DNA of 64,000 nt from an uncultured Bryobacterales bacterium (GTDB taxonomy: Bacteria; Acidobacteriota; Terriglobia; Bryobacterales; UBA6623), in contig OX638379.1 in the NCBI GenBank assembly GCA_951813605.1, positions 5,158,062 through 5,222,061 of the forward strand, read 5' to 3'. The position numbers and the translations under genes were made by a program. The notes below the pieces were generated by a model. It made no database searches. It saw only the letters and a list, made by a program, of their open reading frames with translations, and was not told where the DNA came from. Shown in pieces: positions 24,576-32,622 of the stretch. The first letter of the stretch is position 1. Every line of letters begins with the position of its first letter.

Positions 24576-27161
24576 GTGACTTTGAACCGGTCATTGCTAC
24601 TCGTGAAGCAGATATTCCGCATTGTGCCGGCCGCAAGCCTGTGGGCGCTTGCCGTCGCTGCTCAGATACCGGAAATTGACTTTCAGAGGGACATCGAGCC
24701 GATATTCCGCCAGCATTGCATCGCGTGCCACGGCGAGGCGATCCGATCCGGAGGCTTGCGCCTCGACAACCCTGACGATGCCTTGCGAGGAGGCTACTCG
24801 GGCGTGGCCATCGATGCGGGCGACGGCTCCGGAAGCCGGCTGGTCAAGATGCTGGTGCGGCCCGATTCGGAGGGTCCGACCATGCCGTTCGGGGGTGACC
24901 GCCTCTCGTCCGAGCAGATTGCGTCGGTCACCGCTTGGATCGACCAAGGCGCGGAATGGCCGGAAATCCGGGGCTGGGAACAAGAGCCACGGGATGCTAG
25001 CCAGCATTGGTCTTTCGCGCGCCCGCAGCGGCCCGCCGTCCCCGTTGTACAAACCAAGTCTTGGGTGCGGAATCCGATTGACTCGTTCATTGCGGCCCGT
25101 CTGGAGTCGGAAGGGATCGCCCCTTCGCCGGAGGCACCTCCGGCCATCTTGCTGAGGCGCCTCAGCCTCGACCTTACGGGGCTGCCTCCGGCGCCGGGCG
25201 AAGTCGATTTGTTCTCCCGCGGACGGGAGAGCTACGAGAGAGCCGTGGAGCGCTTGCTTGCGTCGCCCCACTACGGCGAGATGCAGGCGCTTCACTGGCT
25301 CGACCAAGCTCGCTTCGGGGAGAGCGATGGCTACCAAGCCGATTACATTCGACCTTACGCATGGCGCTGGCGCCATTGGGTCATCGACGCATTCAACCGC
25401 AACATCGGATTCAACAGGTTCACCGTGGAGCAGATCGCGGGCGACCTGATTCCGGGCGCGACCGTCAGTGAGCGCGTCGCCACCGGATTCCACCGTAACG
25501 CCCTTCACAACCGGGAGGGCGGCTTCCCGATTGAGATGGACCGAGTCGAAAGGACCGTCGAACGCACGAGCGCGGTCGCCACTGTGTGGCTGGGCCTGAC
25601 AGCCGGTTGCGCCCGCTGCCACGACCACAAGTTCGACCCGGTCAGCCAGAGGGACTTCTACGGGCTGTACGCCTTCTTCAACACCGCGGTGGAGCGCGAC
25701 ATCGACGCACCCCTCGCGGGAGAGGGGGCCCTGTACGTGAAGCGGCGCCCAGAATTCGAAAGGCGGCGCGCGGAACTGCTCGAGCGTTACAAGATTCCCG
25801 AGCTGCAGGCCTATTGGGAGAGCAGAATCCTCGAGGCTGCGACAAATCCGGATTCCGGTCTGGAGCCGATTTGGAAGATCCTCTGGGAACTGCTCCTGTT
25901 CGAGCTGGACGGCGGGACCGAAACCGTCCGGACGCCTAGCGATCAACGCACGAGCAAGCAGAGCGACCTCCTCTCCCGATACTTCGTGCGAAACGTGGTC
26001 GGCGGATACGACTTCCAGACGCCGGATGGTTACAAGGATCTCGAGTTCGCCGATCTCAAGAAGGCATTCAAGGAGCTGGAAGAAGAGTTCCCGGGGCTCA
26101 CGCAAGCCTACACGATGGCGGAGAATCCCCGTCCGCCCGAGACGCGCGTCTTGCTTCGGGGGAATTATCGCAATCCCGGAATCCTTGTCGCGCCGGCTGC
26201 TCCAGCGGCGCTGCCGCCATTGCCGGCGGGCGAGCCGAATCGCCTGGCGCTTGCGGAGTGGCTGGTTTCCCGTGACAATCCGCTCACGGCGCGAGTGACG
26301 GTCAACCGTGTCTGGCAACAGCATTTCGGAACTGGCTTGGTCTCCACTCCGGAGGATTTCGGGACGCGGGGCGAGCGCCCCAGCCATCCGGAACTGCTCG
26401 ACTGGCTTGCGGTCGAATTCATGGAGAGCGGCTGGGACCTCAAGGCTCTGCACCGTCTGATCGTGGCGTCTGCAACCTATCGCCAGTCCTCCGACATCCG
26501 AGCTGACCTCACGGAAATCGATCCTTCTAACCGCTTCCTGGCGCGTCAGTCCCGCGTCCGGCTGCCGGCAGAGATCATACGCGACGCCGCGTTCGCGGCA
26601 GCAGGCTTGCTGGACACCCGGATCGGCGGTCCAAGCGTACGACCCTACCTTCCGGAGGGTGCCACCGAGATCGGATTCGGCGACTTCGTCCAGTGGCCCC
26701 AGAGTGCGGGGTCGGACAACTACCGACGCGGCTTGTACATATTCCGTCAGCGCACGTTGCCATACCCGCAGCTGGAGACATTCGATGCTCCCGACACGGT
26801 CCGGGTCACCTGCCGGCGAGACCGCTCGACCACGCCCCTCCAAGCGCTTATCCTGCTGAATGATCCGGTATTTACGGAGGCTGCCCGCGAGCTCGCGTCG
26901 CGGGTTGCGAGGGAAGGCGGTATCGCGCTGGAGGGACGGCTTCGTCGTGCATTCCGGCTGGCCTTGTCGCGGGATCCAACTCCCGCGGAGATTAAACGTC
27001 TCGCCGACTATTTCAATCAGCAGCGCCGCATTCTCGCCGACGGGGCTCAATCATCCGGCCCGACGGAATCGACTGCTTCCGCTAGTGATCTTGAAGCCCG
27101 CTCCTGGACCGCCGTGGCTAGCGTGCTGTTGAACTTGGCGGAGTTTCTCACCCGGTCCTGA
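24576..27161 (+). CDS. PSD1 / planctomycete cytochrome c domain protein (DUF1549-DUF1553)
   Basis: 861 residues with a signal peptide (QIFRIVPAASLWALAVAAQ). One planctomycete-type cytochrome c module lies at the mature N-terminus (CIACH, then GGLRLDNPDDALRGG and MPFGGDRLSSEQI). DUF1549 covers about residues 165-370 (LLRRLSLDLTGLPPAPGEV, GCARCHDHKFDPVSQRDFYG, second CXXCH), and DUF1553 about 540-800 (LALAEWLVSRDNPLTARVTVNR, WQQHFGTGLVSTPEDFG, RLPAEIIRDAAF, LLNDPVFTEAARELA). It has only one N-terminal heme module compared with two in the paralog at 6083-8983. A DUF1501 gene lies about 0.95 kb downstream on the same strand, but a minus-strand gene interrupts the usual tight pairing. Confidence 0.93.
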   Translation: MTLNRSLLLVKQIFRIVPAASLWALAVAAQIPEIDFQRDIEPIFRQHCIACHGEAIRSGGLRLDNPDDALRGGYSGVAIDAGDGSGSRLVKMLVRPDSEGPTMPFGGDRLSSEQIASVTAWIDQGAEWPEIRGWEQEPRDASQHWSFARPQRPAVPVVQTKSWVRNPIDSFIAARLESEGIAPSPEAPPAILLRRLSLDLTGLPPAPGEVDLFSRGRESYERAVERLLASPHYGEMQALHWLDQARFGESDGYQADYIRPYAWRWRHWVIDAFNRNIGFNRFTVEQIAGDLIPGATVSERVATGFHRNALHNREGGFPIEMDRVERTVERTSAVATVWLGLTAGCARCHDHKFDPVSQRDFYGLYAFFNTAVERDIDAPLAGEGALYVKRRPEFERRRAELLERYKIPELQAYWESRILEAATNPDSGLEPIWKILWELLLFELDGGTETVRTPSDQRTSKQSDLLSRYFVRNVVGGYDFQTPDGYKDLEFADLKKAFKELEEEFPGLTQAYTMAENPRPPETRVLLRGNYRNPGILVAPAAPAALPPLPAGEPNRLALAEWLVSRDNPLTARVTVNRVWQQHFGTGLVSTPEDFGTRGERPSHPELLDWLAVEFMESGWDLKALHRLIVASATYRQSSDIRADLTEIDPSNRFLARQSRVRLPAEIIRDAAFAAAGLLDTRIGGPSVRPYLPEGATEIGFGDFVQWPQSAGSDNYRRGLYIFRQRTLPYPQLETFDAPDTVRVTCRRDRSTTPLQALILLNDPVFTEAARELASRVAREGGIALEGRLRRAFRLALSRDPTPAEIKRLADYFNQQRRILADGAQSSGPTESTASASDLEARSWTAVASVLLNLAEFLTRS

Positions 27162-27301
27162 TCTCGTCAGGGCGATCCGTCGAATGCCCGTTGCGGCGGG
27201 CATCGCTCTCGGGCCGTGACTGGCCCTGGCAGCCGGCGCATCCGTTCTTGACGGCCCCGCATGACGGATTCCTCAAGCTCCAAGTTCCGGCGAATCTTGG
27301 C

Positions 27302-27844
27302 TCAGGCGAGGTAGTTTCGCTTTCTAGTGCCCTCACCGCTGACATCGGGGCGCTCTTCGATCAGTTCTTCAGCTTGCACTGTGTGGAACGATACAACGGC
27401 CCAATTCTCGATGCCCATGACCCCCTGGTGCCAGACCCCCGCGGGAATCGATAGCCAACGGTCCTCCAACGGGGCATCCGGCTGGCTGACCAAGCGATTC
27501 GAAATCCATCCTTTCCCCGGGCTGGTTTGGAGGTCAGCCGACCCGCGATAGGACATCACTCTTTGAATGCTGTTCGGGTGCCTTTCAGCTCCCGACACCG
27601 ATTTCGCCCTCAGCACGAACACCCAGCTCGAGCGAATTCCGGGCGGCAGGGACCTTCCGTAGATCGACAGATCCAGTGGTTCCCAAGCAAGGCAGGCCGA
27701 TGAATCGGCATCCAGGTTATCCTCGACGCGCCGCACAGCCGAGTCCAGCACTCGACGCACGGAGTCTTGACGGACCAACGCGTCAAGGGTCTCGAGCATT
27801 GCTCTCTCGCCGCCGTCAGTGACCAACATAGGCTCGACCATCAC
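27302..27844 (-). CDS. Small cupin-like hypothetical protein
   Basis: 180 residues with no signal peptide. The C-terminal half has a beta-rich pattern ending in WLSIPAGVWHQGVMGIENWAVVSFHTV, in which the P-A-G-x-W-H-x-G turn resembles a cupin metal-binding strand. The middle part (GIRSSWVFVLRAKSV, RVMSYRGSADLQT) fits more barrel strands. I do not recognise a named family; a cysteine-dioxygenase-like or general cupin fold is possible. It lies on the minus strand between the PSD1 and DUF1501 genes, facing both. Between it and the PSD1 stop is an inverted repeat (ATGCCCG/CGGGCAT, 27184-27203) without a T-tract. Confidence 0.6.
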   Translation of the reverse strand: MMVEPMLVTDGGERAMLETLDALVRQDSVRRVLDSAVRRVEDNLDADSSACLAWEPLDLSIYGRSLPPGIRSSWVFVLRAKSVSGAERHPNSIQRVMSYRGSADLQTSPGKGWISNRLVSQPDAPLEDRWLSIPAGVWHQGVMGIENWAVVSFHTVQAEELIEERPDVSGEGTRKRNYLA

Positions 27845-28108
27845 GGCCCGCTAAGGTGCGGGTCGGGCAAACCCCTTCCATCCAAGGCTAGCGCAAAGGG
27901 TCTGCTCGACATTCCGAGCGAAGGGCTTGCAAGACCGACCGCTTCCCGACCGGCGATTTCATCTATCGAGTTCGCACTGCCAATCGACGGAAGCCGCTCC
28001 GTCGAACCCGGCGAGACTTGGTGCCTCGCCCAGGTTCGCGCCAGCTCATACGACGCACTCTTCTTCTCTTTGCCGGTAAGACCGGCTGTTATGCTGATCG
28101 GCTGGAGG

Positions 28109-29569
28109 ATGGGTTTCCGGTCTCGAGTGGCACCGCCGATCGGTCGCGAATCCGCGGATGCCCTTCCGGCACGGCGCCGCTTCCTATCCGATTCCGCCGG
28201 CGGACTTGGCGCGGTTGCCCTCGCTCACCTTCTCGCCGACGACGGCCTGCTCGCTTCGGAAACAGATCCTCTAGTTCCTAAAGAACCGCACTTCCGCCCT
28301 TCCGCTAGCAGCGTAATCTTCCTATTCCAGGCCGGCGGCCCCAGCCAGCTCGACCTGCTTGATTCCAAGCCTTCGATGCGCAAGTGGGACGGAGAGTCCC
28401 TGCCGGAGTCTCTCGCCCGAGACCTTGAACTCGCCTTCATCCGTGCCGACGCCAAGATCTGGGCCAGCCCCCGTCGTTTTGATCGTCATGGCGAAAGCGG
28501 CCTCGAGTTCTCCGAGCTGCTGCCGCACACGGCAAGTCGCGCCGACGACCTCTGCGTGGTCCGGTCGATGACAACCGAGCAAATCAACCACCACACCGGC
28601 CAGCTCATGATGGCCTGCGGCACTCCGTTCGTCGGGCATCCCTCGATGGGTGCTTGGATTACGTACGGACTTGGCAGCGAATCACGCGACCTTCCTGGCT
28701 TCGTGGTTCTCAATTCCGGCAGCGGCGCCGATGCGGGGAGCGGAATCTGGTCGAGCGGGTTCTTGCCGTCCACCTATCAAGGCGTGCCATTTCGCAGCAA
28801 GGGTGACGCCGTGCTGCACCTGTCGAGTCCGCCCGGCTATACGCGGGCTGCCCAGCGCGCCCGCCTCGATGCCCTGCTCGACCTCAACGCCATGCACCGT
28901 GCCGAGAGTGGAGACCCGGAGGTTGACGCGCGCATCGCCTCCTACGAGCTGGCCTTTCGAATGCAAATGGCTGCCCCGGAATTGCTCGACTTCTCCGGGG
29001 AATCCCCGGCGACTCTCGATGCCTACGGAGTCAACGGACCGGAGACCGCCCAATTCGGGCGCAACTGCCTGCTGGCCAGGCGCTTGGTCGAGCGTGGCGT
29101 GCGCTTCGTGCAACTTGTGCATGCCAGCTGGGACCACCATGCCGAGCTCAAGAAAGGCATAGAGCAAGAGTCCTTGGCCACAGACAAGCCCTCGGCGGCG
29201 CTTGTGGCCGATCTGCGGCAGCGCGGGCTATTGGACTCGACTCTCGTTGTCTGGGGCGGGGAATTCGGCCGGACTCCGATGGTCGAGGACCGCACCCCCC
29301 GCCGCGAGGCGAGTCGCGGACGAGACCACCATAGGCTGGCCTTCAGCATGTGGCTGGCCGGTGGCGGAGTCCGTGCCGGCCACTCGGTCGGCCAAACCGA
29401 CGAGCTCGGCCTCGAAGTAGTCGAGGACTCGGTCAACGTGAACGATCTGCAGGCGACGATCCTTCACTGCCTCGGCATGGACCATACGAAGCTGACATTC
29501 CGGCACCAGGGGCGTGATTTCCGGTTGACCGATGTCCGCGGGAACGTCATTCGGAAGCTGCTTGCTTAG
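28109..29569 (+). CDS. DUF1501 family protein (Tat-exported)
   Basis: About 486 residues. A Tat-like motif (PARRRFLSDSAGGLGAVALA) follows about 20 N-terminal residues. DUF1501 landmarks: VIFLFQAGGPSQLDLLDSKP, the WASPRRFDRHGESGLEFSELLPH block, VRSMTTEQINHHTGQLMMACG, YGLGSESRDLPGFVVLNSG, RRLVERGVRFVQL, VVWGGEFGRTPMVED, RGRDHHRLAFSMWLAGGGVRAG and NDLQATILHCLGMDH. The start is uncertain: ATGs at 28091 and 28109 are both in frame, and a GGAGG lies directly against 28109, too close to act as its binding site but fitting neither perfectly. The longer open frame from 27767 overlaps the cupin-like gene and is unlikely. Confidence 0.93.
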   Translation: MGFRSRVAPPIGRESADALPARRRFLSDSAGGLGAVALAHLLADDGLLASETDPLVPKEPHFRPSASSVIFLFQAGGPSQLDLLDSKPSMRKWDGESLPESLARDLELAFIRADAKIWASPRRFDRHGESGLEFSELLPHTASRADDLCVVRSMTTEQINHHTGQLMMACGTPFVGHPSMGAWITYGLGSESRDLPGFVVLNSGSGADAGSGIWSSGFLPSTYQGVPFRSKGDAVLHLSSPPGYTRAAQRARLDALLDLNAMHRAESGDPEVDARIASYELAFRMQMAAPELLDFSGESPATLDAYGVNGPETAQFGRNCLLARRLVERGVRFVQLVHASWDHHAELKKGIEQESLATDKPSAALVADLRQRGLLDSTLVVWGGEFGRTPMVEDRTPRREASRGRDHHRLAFSMWLAGGGVRAGHSVGQTDELGLEVVEDSVNVNDLQATILHCLGMDHTKLTFRHQGRDFRLTDVRGNVIRKLLA

Positions 29570-29778
29570 CGCCGCCGCTTCGGCTCCAGCGCGACCTGAG
29601 AATTCGGACTCCGGTCCTTTGGCGCGGCCGGACGATGGCGCCATCAAACGCCCCAAGGCATCCTCTGGCCGGCCCGCGCTCGGCGACCTCTTGACCGGAC
29701 AATCGGAGTGAGGGAAGCTGCGGGGCAGCCCGGGCCTGTAAACTACGGCTCAGTTGGCCGTTTGGCCTCGAATTCGGA

Positions 29779-31596
29779 ATGTCGCGACCTTCGGCGAAGC
29801 AAGCTGTTTGGGGCTTCGTGCTCTGCCTTCCGCTATCGCTATTGGCGGGGGACCAGGCTTTCGAAGCTAATCCGCGCCGAATTTGGCATGGAGATGGGGT
29901 CAACCTCTGGGGCGCGCCCACCCCGGATGGACAGTGGGTCTCGTTCGTGGAGGCATCGACAGGCGCCGTCACTCTAAGAAACGTAAACAACGACTCGGAG
30001 CGGCATTTGGCTGGCAGTTCCGGCAAGAACGCCGGCGAGTTCGCGTATTTCTCCGTATTCGATCGTTCCGGAGAGCGCGTGGCCTACGCATGGTTCAACT
30101 CGGAAGGCTACTACGAGTTGCGGGTCGCCGCCGCCGCTTTGGGTCAGACCGTAGCCAACGGTCCACAAGTGTTGTTCAGCAATCCCGAAGTGCCATTCGT
30201 CCAGCCATGCGCTTGGTCGCACGACGGGGAGCGGATCTTGGCTCTTTTTTTCCGGGAGGACAACACTAGCCAGATTGCTCTCGTGAACGTCGACGACGGT
30301 ACGGTCCGCGTACTGCGGTCCTTGCATTGGATATATCCGAAGCGAATGGATTTGTCTCCGGACGGACGCTACTTGGTGTACGACAACCTAGCGGAGCGCG
30401 AGGGCTTCGAGCGGGATCTCTATCTCCTTCGCACCGACGGTTCCGAAGAACGGCGACTGCTGGCAGGGCCCGCGGACGACCAGTCGCCCGTCTGGTCCCA
30501 CGATGGCGGGAAGATTTGGTTCGTCAGCGACCGGGGCGGAGACCAGGCCATCTGGTCGGTGAGCGTCGGCGACGGTGCCTCGAACGGTCCGCCACGGCGT
30601 TTAACGGGGCCGCTAGAGCGTGTACTGCTGATGGGTGCTACCCGCTCCGGAGAAGTGTTCTACGGGCAGCGCAAAGGAGCCGTGCGCCTTTACTTGCAGC
30701 AATGGGACAAGGTTGCAAGCGCCCCGGTATCCGATCCCGTCCCGATGCCCGCTGAGACTCTTGAACCGGATCGCCAGCTCCCGGTTTTCTCACCCGACGG
30801 CGAGCACTTGGCGTTCCTCGCCCGAATTGGGACGGAGAACCAAGGTCGCGAGCACCGCGCCGTCGTGCTCCAGTCGCTGAGAAACGGAAGTAGCGCCGCA
30901 GTGCCAACACGCCTCACATTCGTCCGATCGATGCGATTCTCCCCGGACGGCCGCCTCCTGCTTCTGTCGGGGAGCGACAGGCGGGGACGCTCGGGACTGT
31001 TCCTGCACGACCGGCGCTCGGAACGCACGCGACCGGTGGAACTAGCGGAGAGCAATTCAGTCGAAGGCATACCTGGCACATTCGGCCGATCAGGAGACAC
31101 GGTGCTCCTTGCGGTGGCGGACTCGTCCCAGGAAGGCTTCGCGGTGGTGGAAAGGCGCTTGGACGGCGATGCCCCGCAGCGTCGGATTGCCGCTCTTCCC
31201 TGGGGAAAGCGATTGGTCGCAATCGCCGCTGCTCGGGACGGAGGCCGTGTTGCCCTCGCATGGAAAGGAGACGACAGTTCCTTGTCGTCGACGCTCGCCG
31301 TGGTCGATGCGCGTGGCGGCCGCCCGAAGCCGATTCTTGCCTTGCCGAGCGGGGACTTGACCGGATTGACCTGGGCTCCGGGCGATTCGGACCTTCTCGT
31401 TGGCACGCGAGGAAGCGGCGGCGCCCGCCTGTGGCTGGTATCTGCGTCCGGGCAGTCGATGACCGAGGTCCCGTCTCCGACCGACCGCCTGCCCGGGCTG
31501 AGCTTTTCCCCGGACGGAACGCGGCTGGCGTACGCCGCGGGCCGCACGAGCGAGGAAGTGTGGGTCCTGGAGCATGGCACCAAGCCGCAGCGTTGA
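29779..31596 (+). CDS. Exported TolB-like beta-propeller protein (PD40 repeats)
   Basis: 605 residues with a signal peptide (AVWGFVLCLPLSLLAGDQA). Repeated blade signatures run throughout: APTPDGQWVSFVE, FDRSGERVAYAW, AWSHDGERILALF, DLSPDGRYLVYDN, VWSHDGGKIWFVSDRGG, VFSPDGEHLAFLAR, RFSPDGRLLLLSG and SFSPDGTRLAYAAGRTSEEVWVLEH. These are PD40/WD40-type repeats as in TolB, probably forming one or two propellers in the periplasm that bind protein or sugar partners. No catalytic domain is attached, unlike prolyl oligopeptidases. Its end overlaps the start of the diheme peroxidase gene by 23 bases if that gene begins at 31574. Confidence 0.88.
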   Translation: MSRPSAKQAVWGFVLCLPLSLLAGDQAFEANPRRIWHGDGVNLWGAPTPDGQWVSFVEASTGAVTLRNVNNDSERHLAGSSGKNAGEFAYFSVFDRSGERVAYAWFNSEGYYELRVAAAALGQTVANGPQVLFSNPEVPFVQPCAWSHDGERILALFFREDNTSQIALVNVDDGTVRVLRSLHWIYPKRMDLSPDGRYLVYDNLAEREGFERDLYLLRTDGSEERRLLAGPADDQSPVWSHDGGKIWFVSDRGGDQAIWSVSVGDGASNGPPRRLTGPLERVLLMGATRSGEVFYGQRKGAVRLYLQQWDKVASAPVSDPVPMPAETLEPDRQLPVFSPDGEHLAFLARIGTENQGREHRAVVLQSLRNGSSAAVPTRLTFVRSMRFSPDGRLLLLSGSDRRGRSGLFLHDRRSERTRPVELAESNSVEGIPGTFGRSGDTVLLAVADSSQEGFAVVERRLDGDAPQRRIAALPWGKRLVAIAAARDGGRVALAWKGDDSSLSSTLAVVDARGGRPKPILALPSGDLTGLTWAPGDSDLLVGTRGSGGARLWLVSASGQSMTEVPSPTDRLPGLSFSPDGTRLAYAAGRTSEEVWVLEHGTKPQR

Positions 31597-32575
31597 GCGC
31601 ATGCTGCTAGCGCTGCTTGCGGGGGCATTGCTGCCGGCCGCGCCGTGTGCCGGCCAGGCACTCGAGCCGTTGCAGGGCTTGGACGCCTACATGGCGATAC
31701 CGCCCGCAAACCCGCTGACTCCGGAGAAGGCCGCCTTGGGCAAGCGCTTGTTCTTCGACGAGGGCCTCTCCGCCGACGGCAAAGTCTCATGCGCCGCTTG
31801 TCACGAACCTGAGCGTGCCTTCACGGATGCCAGACTGGTTGCCGTGGGAGCGTTCGGCCGCACGGGAACCCGGCGCGTGCCGAAGCTGGTCAATCGCGGA
31901 TTCGGCACGAGCTTCTTCTGGGACGGCAGCTCGCCGACGCTGGAGGAGCAGGTGTTCAAGCCAATCCTGAACAGCCTCGAGATGGCGCTCTCCGAAGACG
32001 AAGCGGTGGAGCGCGTTCGCCGGCACCCTGCCTACGTTCGGGCATTTCGGCTGGCGTTCGGATCGCCGCCGGATCGAGAATCCATCGCGTTCGCGCTGGC
32101 CAGCTACGTCCGCACCATCCGTAGCGGGGATTCGGCCTACGACCGCTTCCAGGCCGGCGACATGGATGCCCTCAGCGTGGGCCAGCGTCGCGGATTGAAA
32201 CTATTCAGGGCCAAGGCGAACTGCGTCGTCTGCCACTTGGGACCCAACTTCACCGACGAAGAGTTTCACAACACCGGAATCGGCTGGAGCAACGGCGCCA
32301 TCGAGGACGCGGGCCGGTTCCGAGTGACCGGCCGCGCCTCGGACACTGGCAGCTTCAAGACGCCCACTCTGCGGGAAGCTTCCCGCACGTCGCCGTACAT
32401 GCACGACGGCAGCCTCGCTACGCTGGACGAAGTCATTGACTTCTACAACGACGGCGGGATCGCCAACCCGTACCTAGATGCGGAAATCGTTCCGCTGGGA
32501 CTGTCGGAAACGGAGAAACTCGACCTGAAGGGGTTCTTGGAAGCGCTGAACGGACGGGTCGCCGACGGCTTTTAG
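31574..32575 (+). CDS. Diheme cytochrome c peroxidase / MauG family protein
   Basis: 333 residues with a signal peptide (MLLALLAGALLPAAPCAGQA). Two c-type heme motifs are in the expected halves: VSCAACHEPERAFTD and NCVVCHLGPNFTDEEFHN. Other family marks are ALGKRLFFDEGLSADGKVSC, TRRVPKLVNRGFGTSFFWDG, SLEEQ-type ALLEEQVFKPILN-like segment, and FKTPTLREASRTSPYMHDGSLATLDEVIDFYNDGG. These enzymes reduce peroxide, or oxidise other proteins in MauG-type members, in the periplasm. The first ATG (31574) lies inside the propeller gene; an ATG at 31601 would give a tighter signal peptide and cannot be excluded. The genes overlap, so they are co-transcribed. Confidence 0.92.
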   Translation: MAPSRSVERMLLALLAGALLPAAPCAGQALEPLQGLDAYMAIPPANPLTPEKAALGKRLFFDEGLSADGKVSCAACHEPERAFTDARLVAVGAFGRTGTRRVPKLVNRGFGTSFFWDGSSPTLEEQVFKPILNSLEMALSEDEAVERVRRHPAYVRAFRLAFGSPPDRESIAFALASYVRTIRSGDSAYDRFQAGDMDALSVGQRRGLKLFRAKANCVVCHLGPNFTDEEFHNTGIGWSNGAIEDAGRFRVTGRASDTGSFKTPTLREASRTSPYMHDGSLATLDEVIDFYNDGGIANPYLDAEIVPLGLSETEKLDLKGFLEALNGRVADGF

Positions 32576-32622
32576 CCGGCCGGCGACCCGCTATTCAGGC
32601 CTTGAGCAGGCGCTGCGCCCTG

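Noticed and set aside
24597-27050. An 817-codon minus-strand open frame opposite the PSD1 cytochrome gene
   Set aside because: It mirrors a clearly conserved gene on the other strand; long antisense frames arise from the high-GC third-position bias, and its translation matches no family.
27184-27203. The inverted repeat ATGCCCG/CGGGCAT as a terminator
   Set aside because: No T-run follows on either strand.
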